The notes: generated from the sequence alone by a model not told the origin. Numbered from the stretch's first letter, positions 8,557 through 17,861 are shown. The stretch: DNA of 64,000 nt from Rubrivivax sp. (GCA_022842595.1 JALHPF010000019.1:46255-110254); one strand, 5' to 3'. Program-made: numbers and translations.

Positions 8557-8963
8557 TCAGCGCCTACCAGGCGGCCGTCCAGGCCAAGGACGTGGCGGCG
8601 TTGATGAAGCTCTATGACCCGAAGGTCCGGGTGTTCGACGCCTGGGGGGTGTGGGTCTACGAAGGCGCGCCGGCCTGGCAGCTGGCTGTCGAGTCCTGGT
8701 TCACGTCGCTGGGCACGGAAAAACTGAAGGTCGGCTTCGACGACGTGCAGTTGGCCGGCAGCCAGGAGCTGGCGTCCGTGAGTGCCGTGGTCACCTACGC
8801 CGGGCTGTCGGCGCAGGACGAGCCCTTGCGCAGCATGAACAACCGCCTGAGCTGGGTGCTCAAGACCAGTGGGCATGTGCTGCGTGTGGTGCACGAGCAC
8901 AGCTCGGCGCCCATCGGCTTCGACGACATGAAGGCCATCCTGGTGCGTGCGCCGAAGGCATAG
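8523..8963 (+). CDS. SnoaL/NTF2-like protein (ketosteroid-isomerase-like)
   Basis: The 146-residue product has the NTF2-like pattern: an N-terminal helix with VISAYQAAVQAKDVAALMKLYDP, then strands DVQLAGSQELASVSAVVTY and a C-terminal segment LSWVLKTSGHVLRVVHEHSS that is typical of the SnoaL_3 subgroup. Such domains bind small hydrophobic ligands or serve as enzymes; none of the residues fixes an activity here. Its start lies inside the preceding gene (34-base overlap), so the two are likely co-translated. Confidence 0.85.
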   Translation: MQDLDKTLWRVISAYQAAVQAKDVAALMKLYDPKVRVFDAWGVWVYEGAPAWQLAVESWFTSLGTEKLKVGFDDVQLAGSQELASVSAVVTYAGLSAQDEPLRSMNNRLSWVLKTSGHVLRVVHEHSSAPIGFDDMKAILVRAPKA

Positions 8964-9032
8964 TCGACGAAGGGCGAAAGTGAAATTGAGGGCGCTGGTC
9001 GCAAGACGAAGGGCAGAATTCGCCGAACGACC

Positions 9033-9377
9033 ATGGCCATGAAGCTGCAAGCCGTCAGAACGCACGCCCTGTCGCTGGAAGCGGTGACCGAGGCGCCGCA
9101 CCACCACTTCTCGTCATTCCGCGTGCGCGGCAAGATCTTCGTGACGGTGCCGCCCGGCGAACAGTTCATCCATGTGTTCCTCGATGACGACGACCGCGAG
9201 CAGGCCTTGGCGATGTACCCGTCTTTCACGCAGAAGCTGTTGTGGGGCGGCAAGGTGGTCGGCCTGCGTGTGCAGCTGGATCTTGCCGCGCCTGCGGCGG
9301 TCAAGGCGCTGCTCGGCCAGGCCTACCGAACCCGGGTGAACAAGGAAGCAGGCCCGCGCCGGGCCGGGCAAGCCTGA
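9033..9377 (+). CDS. MmcQ/YjbR family protein
   Basis: The 114-residue protein shows the compact MmcQ/YjbR (CyaY-like fold, double-wing DNA-binding) pattern: an N-terminal ALSLEAVTEAPHHHFSSFRV, then GKIFVTVPPGEQFIHVFL and a C-terminal helix ALLGQAYRTRVNK. Members are small cytosolic proteins usually described as DNA-binding, without assigned targets. It is separated by 69 bases from the SnoaL gene and its stop is 2 bases before the next start, so it heads or continues an operon with the small exported protein. Confidence 0.85.
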   Translation: MAMKLQAVRTHALSLEAVTEAPHHHFSSFRVRGKIFVTVPPGEQFIHVFLDDDDREQALAMYPSFTQKLLWGGKVVGLRVQLDLAAPAAVKALLGQAYRTRVNKEAGPRRAGQA

Positions 9378-9379
9378 CG

Positions 9380-9814
9380 ATGAAATCCCGGCTTGTCGCT
9401 GCCTTAATCTTCGCTCTCGGCGCCTGCCCGCTGCTGGCAGCGCAGGCCTGCCCACTGACCGAGCAGCAGTTCTCGGACGAGGTCGACCGGCTCACCGGCT
9501 GGGCCAGCATCCAGGCCTATCAGGACAGGTTCTTCCCGCCTTGCGCCGACGAAGGCGCCTATGCCCAGACACATTCGGAACTGGTGGCTCGAACCCTGGC
9601 GGCGCGATGGGGCGAGACCGCCGAGCTGGCCGCGTTGCTGAGGGCTTCGCCGGCGTTCAGGCAGTTCTTCTTCCGCCACCTGAATGCGCAGGGCGGCATG
9701 GCGCAGCTGCAAGCCGTGCTGAGCTACGCGACCTTCCGTTGCCCACGCAAGGAAGCCGCACTGTGCAGCGAGATTCGCCAGTCGGCCGGGCGGGCCCTCG
9801 AAAAACTGCAGTAG
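9380..9814 (+). CDS. hypothetical exported protein with conserved cysteines
   Basis: The 144-residue product has a signal peptide (MKSRLVAALIFALGACPLLA, cleavage near residue 21). The mature part is alpha-helical in character with Cys residues at ACPLTEQQF, RFFPPCADEG, TFRCPRKEAALC, suggesting two disulfides in the periplasm. The start overlaps nothing but is 2 bases after the MmcQ/YjbR stop, with no room for its own promoter. Function is unknown. The cupin gene begins 3 bases downstream. Confidence 0.75.
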   Translation: MKSRLVAALIFALGACPLLAAQACPLTEQQFSDEVDRLTGWASIQAYQDRFFPPCADEGAYAQTHSELVARTLAARWGETAELAALLRASPAFRQFFFRHLNAQGGMAQLQAVLSYATFRCPRKEAALCSEIRQSAGRALEKLQ

Positions 9815-9817
9815 GCC

Positions 9818-10201
9818 ATGCCGCTGAATCCCGAGGACACCTACGTTCACCTGGCTGCTGACGGCACGGCCCAGGCCGTGCCCGGTGGTTCGGCGTTCTG
9901 GTCGCTGTCGCCATCCGAGATGGCCGGCTTCGACGAGGGCTGGCTCATCAGCGAGTTCACCTGCAGCGACGACTGGGCAAACTGGGAGATGCACCCCGGC
10001 GGCGAGGAATTCGTCTACCTGCTCAGCGGCGATGTCGAGCTGTATCTAGAGCTGCCCACCGGCACCACGGCCACGCGCGTCACCGGCAGCGGCGCTGTGC
10101 TGGTGCCGCGCGGCGTCTGGCACACGGCGAAGGTGTTTGCGCCCAGTCGCATGCTGTTCGTCACGCGCGGGCTGGGCACGCAGCACCGGCCCCGGGCCTG
10201 A
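9818..10201 (+). CDS. cupin domain protein
   Basis: The 127-residue single cupin has the first conserved motif as WEMHPGGEEFVYLLSGDVELYL and the second as LVPRGVWHTAKV. The metal-binding set is partly present: a His, two Glu (GGEEF) and a distal His (WH). The chemistry is therefore likely metal-dependent but the substrate cannot be assigned from sequence. It lies 3 bases after the preceding exported-protein gene, at the end of a run of three genes (9033-10201). Confidence 0.85.
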   Translation: MPLNPEDTYVHLAADGTAQAVPGGSAFWSLSPSEMAGFDEGWLISEFTCSDDWANWEMHPGGEEFVYLLSGDVELYLELPTGTTATRVTGSGAVLVPRGVWHTAKVFAPSRMLFVTRGLGTQHRPRA

Positions 10202-10367
10202 GCACGTTCGCTGTGCCGGCCCTTCGGGGCACGCTGCCTCCCCCCATCGTGTGCACACCCATTTAAGGGGTTAGTTGCACGGCATCGGGGCCGGCATCGC
10301 ATGCCAGAATTTCTCCGCCATTCGCGTGGTGTTCACTTCCAAAATCACAGTGCCAAGAGGGAAATTC

Positions 10368-10853
10368 ATGAGTCTGCGAATCACTTGCTGCGCCGCAGCG
10401 CTGCTGCTGACGGGCTGCGCATCGGTCGTCAACGACAAGACCCACCCGATCAGGATCGAAACCAAGACCCAGGCCGGCGACATGGTGGCCGGAGCCGACT
10501 GCACATTGAAGAACGACAAGGCCAGCAGCAACGCCAAGTCGGGCGAGACGAGCAACGTGCGCCGGTCGAATGCCGACCTGGAAATCGTCTGCAGGCACCC
10601 CGGCAACCCCGAAGCCCAGGCCAAGGCCATCTCGCGGGTGAATGGCGGCATGTTCGGCAACATCATCCTGGGTGGCGGCATCGGTGCCGTCATCGACCAC
10701 AACACGGGCAATGCCTACACCTACCCCAGCTGGGTCCAGTTGGTCTTCGGCAGAACACTCACTTTCGACCGCCGCAGCGAAAAGGACAACGAACCGGTCG
10801 CACCCAGCCCAGAGGCCGCCGCCTCGGCGCCCGCGTCGGACAAGAAGCCGTAG
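10368..10853 (+). CDS. lipoprotein of unknown function
   Basis: The 161-residue protein begins MSLRITCCAAALLLTGCASV, with lipobox LTGC (Cys at residue 17) and no Asp at +2, which suggests outer-membrane targeting. The body contains VNDKTHPIRIETKTQAGDMV, DCTLKNDKASSNAKSGETSN and a glycine-rich FGNIILGGGIGAVIDHNTGNAY resembling small outer-membrane or phage-surface lipoproteins that share the 'GG..G..ID..TG..Y.YP' signature. The C-terminal 25 residues are Ala/Pro/Ser-rich. It stands alone; the 166-base gap before it shows nothing notable except a run CCCTTCGGGGCACGCTGCC that recurs in partial form near 63857. Confidence 0.75.
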   Translation: MSLRITCCAAALLLTGCASVVNDKTHPIRIETKTQAGDMVAGADCTLKNDKASSNAKSGETSNVRRSNADLEIVCRHPGNPEAQAKAISRVNGGMFGNIILGGGIGAVIDHNTGNAYTYPSWVQLVFGRTLTFDRRSEKDNEPVAPSPEAAASAPASDKKP

Positions 10854-10960
10854 CTCAGCCCCGGCGGCTGGCCGCGTAGCCCGGCTTGCCTGCCAGACCC
10901 AGCCGCCGCGGCAGAGAATGCACGAGCGCAGCTTGCGCAGCCCTCGATTTCGGAGACACC

Positions 10961-11413
10961 ATGCGATTCACTTCCACCCTGGCGGGTCTGGCACTTTCGC
11001 TGGCAGCCACCCTGGCCACGGCAGCCGATGGCCTCGTCGCCATCAAGAGCCCGTACACCGCCAAGGAAACGATGGACCGTTTCGAGGCCACGGCCAAGCA
11101 GCGCGGGCTCAGCGTCTTTGCCCGCATCGACCATGCCGCCGGCGCTGCCAGGGTCGGCAAGACCTTGCGGCCCACGGAAGTGCTGATCTTCGGCAACCCG
11201 CAGGGCGGAACACCCTTCATGGAATGTGCGCAGAGTGTCGGCATCGACCTGCCGCTGAAGGCGCTGGTCTGGGAAGACGCGGCCAGCCAGGTCTGGCTGG
11301 GCTACAACGACCCCGACTACCTGGCCAAGCGCCACGGCGTGGCCACCTGCCCGGCGGCTGCGGGCATTGCCAAGGCCCTGGCCGGCCTGGGTGAGGCGGC
11401 CGTGGCGAAGTAG
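10961..11413 (+). CDS. DUF302 family exported protein
   Basis: The 150-residue product has a signal peptide (residues 1-22, ending TLATA) and a DUF302 domain: SPYTAKETMDRFEATAKQRG, VFARIDHAAGAARVGKTLRP, EVLIFGNPQGGTPFM, LPLKALVWEDAASQVWLGYN. DUF302 proteins fold like the TT1751 alpha/beta dimer and are often periplasmic in proteobacteria; their role is not established. The start at 10961 follows GGAGA by 6 bases. The gene faces upp convergently with an 82-base gap. Confidence 0.9.
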   Translation: MRFTSTLAGLALSLAATLATAADGLVAIKSPYTAKETMDRFEATAKQRGLSVFARIDHAAGAARVGKTLRPTEVLIFGNPQGGTPFMECAQSVGIDLPLKALVWEDAASQVWLGYNDPDYLAKRHGVATCPAAAGIAKALAGLGEAAVAK

Positions 11414-11495
11414 CGCCAGCAGCGCAGAAGGCCCGGCCCGCTGGCAGCCCAGCCGGCGCTGTTTCACTGTCTCGCTGTTTTTTGGTTCCCGCCGT

Positions 11496-12131
11496 CTACT
11501 TGGTGCCGAACAGCCTGTCGCCGGCGTCGCCCAGGCCGGGCACGATATAGCCATGCTCGTTCAGCTGCCGGTCGATGGCGGCGGTGTAGACCGGCACGTC
11601 GGGGTGGGCTTCGTGGAAGTGCTTCAGCCCCTCGGGCGCGGCCAGCAGGCAGACGAAGCGGATCGACTTCGGCTTCGTTTCCTTCAGCCTTTCCACCGCG
11701 GCCACGGCGCTGTTGCCGGTGGCCAGCATCGGGTCGAGCACGATCGCGTCGCGGTCGGCCATGTCGTGCGGCATCTTGAAGTAGTACTCCACCGCCACCA
11801 GGCTCTTCGGGTCGCGGTACAGGCCCACGTGGCCGACGCGTGCACCGGGCACGACGTCGAGCATGCCGTCCAGGAAGCCGCTGCCGGCACGCATGATGAC
11901 GACGAACACCGTCTTCTTGCCATCGATCACCGGTGCCTGCATGGTTTCCAGCGGCGTCTCGATCTCGATCAGCTGCGTGGGCATGTCTCGCGTCACCTCA
12001 TAGGCCATCAGCATGCTGATCTCGTGCAGCAGGCGGCGGAAGTTGTTGGTGCTGCGGTCCTTCTGGCGCATCAGCGTCAGCTTGTGCTGGACCAGCGGGT
12101 GGGTGATGTGGTGGACGATGGGGGTGGTCAT
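11496..12131 (-). CDS. upp: uracil phosphoribosyltransferase
   Basis: The 211-residue protein matches UPRT throughout: [19 protein letters not shown] at the N-terminus, the flexible-loop region [17 protein letters not shown], the PRPP-binding loop [15 protein letters not shown] and the C-terminal uracil-binding [18 protein letters not shown]. It makes UMP from uracil and PRPP in the cytosol. Length is normal. In the URC pathway of yeasts a UPRT-type enzyme (URC6) is an early step, and URC1/URC4 homologues lie 17 kb away in this window, but upp is not linked to them and is more simply the salvage enzyme. Confidence 0.97.
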   Translation of the reverse strand: MTTPIVHHITHPLVQHKLTLMRQKDRSTNNFRRLLHEISMLMAYEVTRDMPTQLIEIETPLETMQAPVIDGKKTVFVVIMRAGSGFLDGMLDVVPGARVGHVGLYRDPKSLVAVEYYFKMPHDMADRDAIVLDPMLATGNSAVAAVERLKETKPKSIRFVCLLAAPEGLKHFHEAHPDVPVYTAAIDRQLNEHGYIVPGLGDAGDRLFGTK

Positions 12132-12186
12132 GGCAGGCTCGGGGTGCGGTGCAACGGACCAAGCATAAGCGGTGCCGCACCAGGCA

Positions 12187-12212
12187 AAACGCCCTGGCAG
12201 GCCAGGGCGTTT
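12187..12212 (-). terminator. terminator between the PEP-CTERM gene and upp
   Basis: AAACGCCCTGGC at 12187-12198 and GCCAGGGCGTTT at 12201-12212 form a perfect 12-bp stem with a 2-base (effectively 4-base) loop. On the minus strand the stem ends in GTTTT, a short U-run, placing it as the terminator of the PEP-CTERM gene 33 bases downstream of its stop. Confidence 0.75.
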
Positions 12213-12245
12213 GCGGTGCAGTTGGCGTGCCTGCGGGGTGCGGGC

Positions 12246-12884
12246 TCAGCCGCGGCGGCGAGCGGCCTGCAGGCTGACCAGGCCCAGACCGGCGAGCAGC
12301 AGCGCGATGGTGCTGGGTTCGGGAACGGCGGTCACGTAGACACGGTCGACCAGGACATCCTTGCCAAAGCCGTTCGCCGACGGCGCGAAGCTGATGGTGA
12401 AGCTGTAGTTGCCAGGCGCCAGTGTCTGCACGCTGTTGCTGCCCAGCCAGGTCTTGACGGGCAGGGTGCCGATCAGCCGCGATTCGCTGGTCGAGCCGTA
12501 GGCCAGGCTGAAGTTCACGTCGGCCGGGTTGGCGGCGCCGTTCGCGGGCACGTAGTACGACAGACCCAGGTTGTAGTTGCCGGCGCTGGCGACGACGAAG
12601 TTCTGGCTGATCGACTGGAAGGCTTTGTCGTCGACGAAGTAGACGGCCCGGGTGCCGACGCTGTCTGGGCTCAGGCTGCCGGCCAGGTTGTCGGCAGGAA
12701 CGATCTCCTGGTAGGCGCCGGGCAGCGAGTGGTAGGTCACCGTGTTGACGGGGACCGCCGTGCCCGCGCCATTGACCACGGTCCAGCCGGCCAGGCCTTG
12801 TTCGAAGCTGCCGTTGACCAGCAGGTTTTGCGCTGAAGCCAGCAGCGGCAGGCACAGGGCGGTGGCGATCAGGATCTTCTTCAT
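12246..12884 (-). CDS. PEP-CTERM exported protein with galactose-binding-like N-terminal part
   Basis: The 212-residue product has a signal peptide (residues 1-18, LPLLASAQN), then NLLVNGSFEQGLAGWTVV, the standard opening of carbohydrate-binding-module-like (DUF642/CBM4-type) domains in PEP-CTERM proteins. The end has VPEPSTIALLLAGLGLVSL followed by QAARRRG: PEP motif, helix and basic tail, recognised by exosortase. It is monocistronic with its own terminator, and divergent from the atpE-like gene over a 263-base gap. It is probably an extracellular matrix or surface protein. Confidence 0.9.
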   Translation of the reverse strand: MKKILIATALCLPLLASAQNLLVNGSFEQGLAGWTVVNGAGTAVPVNTVTYHSLPGAYQEIVPADNLAGSLSPDSVGTRAVYFVDDKAFQSISQNFVVASAGNYNLGLSYYVPANGAANPADVNFSLAYGSTSESRLIGTLPVKTWLGSNSVQTLAPGNYSFTISFAPSANGFGKDVLVDRVYVTAVPEPSTIALLLAGLGLVSLQAARRRG

Positions 12885-13021
12885 GGTTCGATTCGGTGGA
12901 AATGGCGTGTTGCAGGAGTGCGCGGACTATGGCGTGCCGCCGGCCGCGGGGCAGCCCCGCGGCCGGGTGCCGGCCGGCCGCCGTTCGTCGAAAAGTCGGC
13001 AGTTTCGGCTTGGGGTTGTAA

Positions 13022-13384
<363 letters not shown>

Positions 13385-13397
13385 ACGCCCGCCGGCG

Positions 13398-14231
13398 CTA
13401 CAGCGCGGCGTGCAGCGCGCGCAGCCGTTCTGCCGTGCCGGCGTCGGCAGGCAACAGGGTTTCGATGGCGACTTCCGACAGGCTCACGTCGTGCGGCGCG
13501 CCGAAGACCGTGACGGTGGTGATGAAGTGCAGCACGCCTGCATCGGTGTGCAGGCTCAGGCGCGTGGCCATCTCGTCCAGCGGGGTGCTGTCGGCGGTGT
13601 CGCCTGCCGCTGCCGGTACCGGTACAGGCAGGGCCTGGAGTTCGGCCAGCAGCGCCGCCAGCACCACGTCGCCGCTGGCCGCCTGCTGGCGCGCCAGCCG
13701 TTGCAGCACATGGGTGCGCCAGGCGGGCAGGCCGCCGATGCGCGGCGCCAGCCCGTGCGGGTGCAGACTCAGTCGCAACACGTTGACGGGCGGGGCCAGC
13801 AGTGCGGCGGGCAGGCCCTGCAGCATCAGGCCCACCATGCGGTTGGCTGCCAGCAGCTGCCAGTGCCGGTCCACCGCCAGCGCGGGCCAGGGTTCGTGCG
13901 CGTCCAGAACCTGTTGCAGGGCCTGCCGCGCCGGTGCCATGGCGTGGTCGGTCAGCGGGCGTTCGGCGTACATCGGCGCGTAGCCGGCGGCCAGCAGCAG
14001 GGCGTTGCGCTCGCGCAGTGGCAAGTCCAGGTGTTCGGCCAGCCGTAGCGCCATGGCCCGGCTGGGCTGGGCGCGGCCGGTTTCGAGCCAGCTGAGATGT
14101 CGCGCCGAAACCTCGGCGGCCAGCGCCAGCGCCAGCTGGCTGCGGCCGCGCATGCGGCGCCAGCGGCGCAGCAGGCTGCCGAAGTCAGGAGGCCGGGTGG
14201 CGGTGTCCATGGGCACCAGTATCGCGGCCAT
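13398..14231 (-). CDS. XRE-family regulator with MmyB-like C-terminal domain
   Basis: The 277-residue protein has an N-terminal helix-turn-helix (FGSLLRRWRRMRGRSQLALA, VSARHLSWLETGRAQPSRAM, LRLAEHLDLPLRERNALLLA) and a C-terminal MmyB-like ligand-binding domain (YAPMYAERPL, HEPWPALAVDRHWQLLAANR, MATRLSLHTDAGVLHFITTV). Such proteins control neighbouring oxidoreductase genes or act in stress responses, binding an unknown ligand, often fatty acid in MmyB. A second start at 14210 (MDTATRPPDF) is equally plausible. It is convergent with atpE and divergent from the heme-sensor operon (83 bases between starts), so the operon is a natural regulatory target. Confidence 0.88.
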   Translation of the reverse strand: MAAILVPMDTATRPPDFGSLLRRWRRMRGRSQLALALAAEVSARHLSWLETGRAQPSRAMALRLAEHLDLPLRERNALLLAAGYAPMYAERPLTDHAMAPARQALQQVLDAHEPWPALAVDRHWQLLAANRMVGLMLQGLPAALLAPPVNVLRLSLHPHGLAPRIGGLPAWRTHVLQRLARQQAASGDVVLAALLAELQALPVPVPAAAGDTADSTPLDEMATRLSLHTDAGVLHFITTVTVFGAPHDVSLSEVAIETLLPADAGTAERLRALHAAL

Positions 14232-14313
14232 CCGCCCCAGGCCTGCAAAGGGAGGCCAGTCGCGTCATCATCAGGGCTCCGGCGGAATCCAGCCTGCCGC
14301 GCCCGAAAGACGC

Positions 14314-15651
14314 ATGTCCGACGCGAACCCTGCCAGCAGCCGTTTCGAGCAGTCCTTCATGTTCCACATGATCCGGGACTTCTTCCTGCTCCTGCTGCTG
14401 GTGGCGGCGGTCGAAATGGCCATCCGCTACCTGGCGCTGCGCTGGGATTTCGCCCATTCCGAACCGAAGCGCGTGGCCTTGGCGGCGCAGCAGCTGGCCA
14501 ACGACGTCAAGTCGATCATGCTGAACTCCGGCGGGCCACTGGCGGCGCAGACGGTCTACCCCATCCTGGACCGCAACTACACCGACCTGGGCCTGGCGAT
14601 TGCCGTGCTGCCCAGTGCCGTGACGGTCGAGTCGATGAAGGCCACCCGCAACATGGACGTGCAAGGGCTGATGCCGGTCTGGGGCGACGGCGCCCATCAG
14701 CAGGCCAACGTGGCGATGACGGCCGAGCAGTTCTGCCTGGGCTGCCATGTCAAGGCCCAGGTCGGCGACGTGCTGGGCGTGGTGGCCGTGCGCAGCTACC
14801 TGGAGCGCAAGGAAACGCTCTGGTGGCAGGAGGTGCGGCTGACGGCCGGGGCGCTGAGCCTGAAGATCCTGGTGCACACCATCGTGCTGTTCCTGCTGCT
14901 GAAGGTGCGCATGGAACCGCTGCTGGCATTGCGCAGCACGGTGTCGGGCCTGGCCAAGGGGGTGATGGACCTGTCGCCGCGCGCCGGCGTGAAGACGGCC
15001 GACGAATTCGGCGAACTGGCGCAGGACCTGAACCACTTCCTCGACCGCATCACCCTGGTGGTGGGCGACCTGGACAAGATCCTGAGCGAAGTGGTCGACG
15101 TCGGTGCGCGCCTGAGTGCATTGAACCGCCACCTCGAACGCCAGCTCGACGGCCTGCGCGACAGTTCCATGCGAACCCTGGGCGACGGTGCACGCACCGG
15201 GCTCGACCAGCAGCTGCTGGCCGCGCATGAAGGCGGGGCCTTCGGCGCGCACCTGCAAGCCCTGGTGCAGACACTCGACGCGCTGGCCGCCACCGGCCAG
15301 GTGCCCGCCGCCGCTGGCCCGGCGCTGCGCGAGCCATTGGCGCGCGTGCAGGACAGCTTTGCGCGCGTCAACGCCGCCTTGCAGGCCGGCGCGCCGCCGC
15401 TGGCGGTGGCTGAAGCCCAGTCGGCCGAGTACCGCGCCTTTGCCCAGAGCCTGCGCGACATGGCCCTGCTGGAAGCAACGATGCAGAAGGTGGCCGAAAG
15501 CGGCCAGCGTGTGCTGGCCCGGCTGACGCAGGGCCGGCGGCTGATGCTGCCTTCGGCAGGTGCCGCGGCGCAGCCGCCGCAAGGCCCGCCCGCTGCCAGG
15601 CCCGCGGCCCCCGAGGGCCCCACGCACGTGCCAGCCGATGCTGCGCGCTGA
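14314..15651 (+). CDS. membrane sensor with periplasmic c-type heme domain and HAMP linker
   Basis: The 445-residue protein has TM1 near residues 17-35 (FFLLLLLVAAVEMAIRYLAL), a periplasmic domain to about 178, TM2 near 180-202 (LKILVHTIVLFLLLKV), a HAMP-like segment (EPLLALRSTVSGLAKGVMDL) and a long helical cytoplasmic part. The periplasmic part has a c-type heme motif CLGCH at C141-H145, preceded by TAEQF, and resembles Tll0287-like (DUF3365) heme sensor domains. No kinase, cyclase or methyl-accepting signature was recognised in the C-terminal part, so output probably goes through protein contact. The stop overlaps the next start by 14 bases. Heme attachment is inferred from motif and topology. 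Confidence 0.85.
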   Translation: MSDANPASSRFEQSFMFHMIRDFFLLLLLVAAVEMAIRYLALRWDFAHSEPKRVALAAQQLANDVKSIMLNSGGPLAAQTVYPILDRNYTDLGLAIAVLPSAVTVESMKATRNMDVQGLMPVWGDGAHQQANVAMTAEQFCLGCHVKAQVGDVLGVVAVRSYLERKETLWWQEVRLTAGALSLKILVHTIVLFLLLKVRMEPLLALRSTVSGLAKGVMDLSPRAGVKTADEFGELAQDLNHFLDRITLVVGDLDKILSEVVDVGARLSALNRHLERQLDGLRDSSMRTLGDGARTGLDQQLLAAHEGGAFGAHLQALVQTLDALAATGQVPAAAGPALREPLARVQDSFARVNAALQAGAPPLAVAEAQSAEYRAFAQSLRDMALLEATMQKVAESGQRVLARLTQGRRLMLPSAGAAAQPPQGPPAARPAAPEGPTHVPADAAR

Positions 15652-16738
15652 GCGCATTGCCGCGCCGGCGGTGGCGCCCGTGGCCCCGCCACCGGGCCCG
15701 CCGCCGCTGACGCACCACGAGATCCTGCGCCTGGCCGAGCCCTTCAGCCGCGCCGGCCGCGGCGTCGACCTGCCGGCCAGTGACCGCGCACAACGCCACC
15801 TGGCCTTCCGCCCGCGCCAGCATGCCGCCAAAGACGACATGCCGGCGGTGCGCGAACAGCTGCAGCTGGATGCCAGCGACGCGGCAGCCACGCGTCTGCA
15901 GCGCAGGCTGGTGGTCGCCGATGGGGCTGCCGGCATGGCCGCCAGCATGGCCCCGGACATGGCCGAAGCCGCTGCAACCGCCGGCAGCGTGGCCAGCTTG
16001 AACGCCGAAGGCGCGGCGCCGGCCGAGCTGCTGGCCTGGGTCGACGCATTGCCGCCGGAACGCCAGTGGCAGCAGGCGGCCGGGGTGCGCGTGGCGCTGG
16101 GCCACAAGCTGCAGCCGCTGCCCCGTGGCCAGACCGAGCCGGTGCTGAGCCTGCTGCAGGCCAGCGCCCGGGTGGCCGGGCTGGCCCTGGTGATGACGGT
16201 GTCGCGCGTGAAGAACGTGCCGGCCGAACTGGAATTGCGCCCCGCCGCCGGTGGCCAGGCCGCGCCGGCTTCGTTGCCCGAAGACCTGCTGGCGGTGCTG
16301 GGGCTGGACTGGTCTCGCCTGTCGCGCCACAGCGCAGGCTGGCGCGCCAGCCTGCGGCTGCGAGGCGACGCCACGGCGCGCGCGCTCGACGCCGAAGCCA
16401 AGTTCCGCCGCACCGTCGAACACCTGGTGCAGGTGCTGGCGGATGCACCCGCCCACTTTCACGCGCAGTTTCGCGGTGCACGCTGGCGCGTGGCCCTTCG
16501 GCGCGCCTTCCCGCTGCTGGTGTGCCTGGGGCTGATCGGTGCATCGGCGGCCGTGCCCTTGCTGGAACTGGGGCCGGGCTCGGTGTTCCGCATGCTCATC
16601 TTCAACGCGCCGCCGCTGCTGCTGGTGTGGTTGTTCGCGATGCGCGAACTGCCACGCATCGAACTGCCGCCGCTGCCCCGGCCCTTGCCAGCCGACGCCT
16701 GGTCCCCTTGCCGGCCTGCCCTGGCCGCCCCCGCATGA
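15638..16738 (+). CDS. unrecognised membrane protein of the heme-sensor/MoxR operon
   Basis: The 366-residue protein starts inside the heme-sensor gene (MLRAERIAAPA) and its stop overlaps the MoxR ATG (ATGA), so translation is tightly coupled on both sides. The N-terminal 280 residues are soluble and Ala/Arg-rich, with a Pro-rich run near the start and helical regions (AELLAWVDALPPERQWQQAA, TVEHLVQVLADAPAHFHAQF). Two hydrophobic helices lie near 295-315 (AFPLLVCLGLIGASAAVPLL) and 328-345 (MLIFNAPPLLLVWLF), then a Pro-rich cytoplasmic end. I do not recognise the family. The fixed place between the sensor and a MoxR ATPase suggests a membrane adaptor that links the sensed signal to the ATPase/VWA pair. 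Confidence 0.75.
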   Translation: MLRAERIAAPAVAPVAPPPGPPPLTHHEILRLAEPFSRAGRGVDLPASDRAQRHLAFRPRQHAAKDDMPAVREQLQLDASDAAATRLQRRLVVADGAAGMAASMAPDMAEAAATAGSVASLNAEGAAPAELLAWVDALPPERQWQQAAGVRVALGHKLQPLPRGQTEPVLSLLQASARVAGLALVMTVSRVKNVPAELELRPAAGGQAAPASLPEDLLAVLGLDWSRLSRHSAGWRASLRLRGDATARALDAEAKFRRTVEHLVQVLADAPAHFHAQFRGARWRVALRRAFPLLVCLGLIGASAAVPLLELGPGSVFRMLIFNAPPLLLVWLFAMRELPRIELPPLPRPLPADAWSPCRPALAAPA

Positions 16739-17853
16739 ACGGCAACCCGCTCAACATCCCGCCGGTGTCGATCGCCACCGCCAAGACGGCGCTGATCGAA
16801 CAGTTCGCCCACCCCAGGCTGCGCCACCGCGCCACCATGCTCTGGGGCCCGCGCGGCGTGGGCAAGAGCAGCGTCGTGCGCCAGGTGGCCGAGCACTTCG
16901 GCGTGCCCCTGGTCGACCTGCGGCTGACCACCATCGAACCGGTGGACCTGCGCGGCGCCATCTACGCCGACGAGGTGCAGGGCAAGACGGTGTGGTTCCC
17001 GCCCGAGTTCCTGCCCGGGCCCGACCAGCCCCAGGGCCTGCTGTTCCTGGACGAGCTGACCGCCGCTGACCAGCGGCTGCAGATCAGCGCCTATTCACTG
17101 ATCCTCGACCGCCGCGTCGGCCACTACCGGCTTCCCGACGGCTGGCAGGTGGTGGCCGCCGGCAACGCCAGCTTCCACGGCGCCGTCAGCCACGACATGG
17201 GCACGGCGCTGGCCGACCGCATGTTTCATTTCAACGTGCAGACGGCCATCGACGCCTTCCTGGCGCATGCCATTGCGCGCGGCTTCGCGCCCGAGGTGAT
17301 GGCTTACCTGCGGGTGCGGCCGGACAGGCTGGACGACACCCAGGCCCAGCTGGCCAACGACCACCTGGTGGGCGCCAGCCCGCGCGGCTGGGAAGACGTG
17401 TCGAGCGTGCTTCAGTCGGGCCTGGGCGAGGCCGCGCAGCGGGTCTTCGTGCAGGGCCGCATCGGCGCGGCCAACGCCGCCGAATTCTTCGGCGTGCTGC
17501 GTGAACTGCAGGCCGGCGCCGACGTGCTGCGCCTGCTGGCCGCGCGCCCCGGCCCCGAGACCGTGGCCCTGCTGCCACGCACGCTGGACGGCCTGTACGG
17601 CCTGGTCTACGGCCTGCTGGCGGCCTGCACCGACGCAGCCACGGTGCAGCGCGCCATCGAGATCATCGAACAGCTGCCCGAGGTGCGCGGCCGGCTCGGC
17701 CAGGGCGCAGCGCTGCCGCTGCGCGAGGCGCAGACGCTGGCGATGGAACTGCTGCTGCAGCGCGCGCTGGAAGGCGGCCTGGAAGGCGCCGTGCTGGACA
17801 GCCCGGCCTACCAGCGCTACGCGGAACAGCGGCGGCGCGACGGGCTGGCCTGA
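16735..17853 (+). CDS. MoxR-type AAA+ ATPase
   Basis: The 372-residue protein has Walker A GPRGVGKSS (about 38-46), Walker B GLLFLDELTAAD (about 102-113), sensor 1 VVAAGNASF and a downstream helical lid. The stretch LRGAIYADEVQGKTVWFPPE resembles the insertion seen in MoxR enzymes that work with VWA or metallopeptidase partners. MoxR ATPases remodel or help assemble partner complexes using ATP. It begins with an ATGA overlap and is followed after 8 bases by the VWA/DUF2201-like partner gene, the usual MoxR-VWA arrangement. Its cytosolic substrate is unknown. Confidence 0.92.
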   Translation: MNGNPLNIPPVSIATAKTALIEQFAHPRLRHRATMLWGPRGVGKSSVVRQVAEHFGVPLVDLRLTTIEPVDLRGAIYADEVQGKTVWFPPEFLPGPDQPQGLLFLDELTAADQRLQISAYSLILDRRVGHYRLPDGWQVVAAGNASFHGAVSHDMGTALADRMFHFNVQTAIDAFLAHAIARGFAPEVMAYLRVRPDRLDDTQAQLANDHLVGASPRGWEDVSSVLQSGLGEAAQRVFVQGRIGAANAAEFFGVLRELQAGADVLRLLAARPGPETVALLPRTLDGLYGLVYGLLAACTDAATVQRAIEIIEQLPEVRGRLGQGAALPLREAQTLAMELLLQRALEGGLEGAVLDSPAYQRYAEQRRRDGLA

Positions 17854-17861
17854 GACCGGCG

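Noticed and set aside
10217..10252. CCCTTCGGGGCACGCTGCC run as an extragenic repeat shared with 63857-63873
   Set aside because: The shared core is short (CCCTTCGG..GCACGCTGCC) and could be chance in GC-rich DNA; only two partial copies seen.
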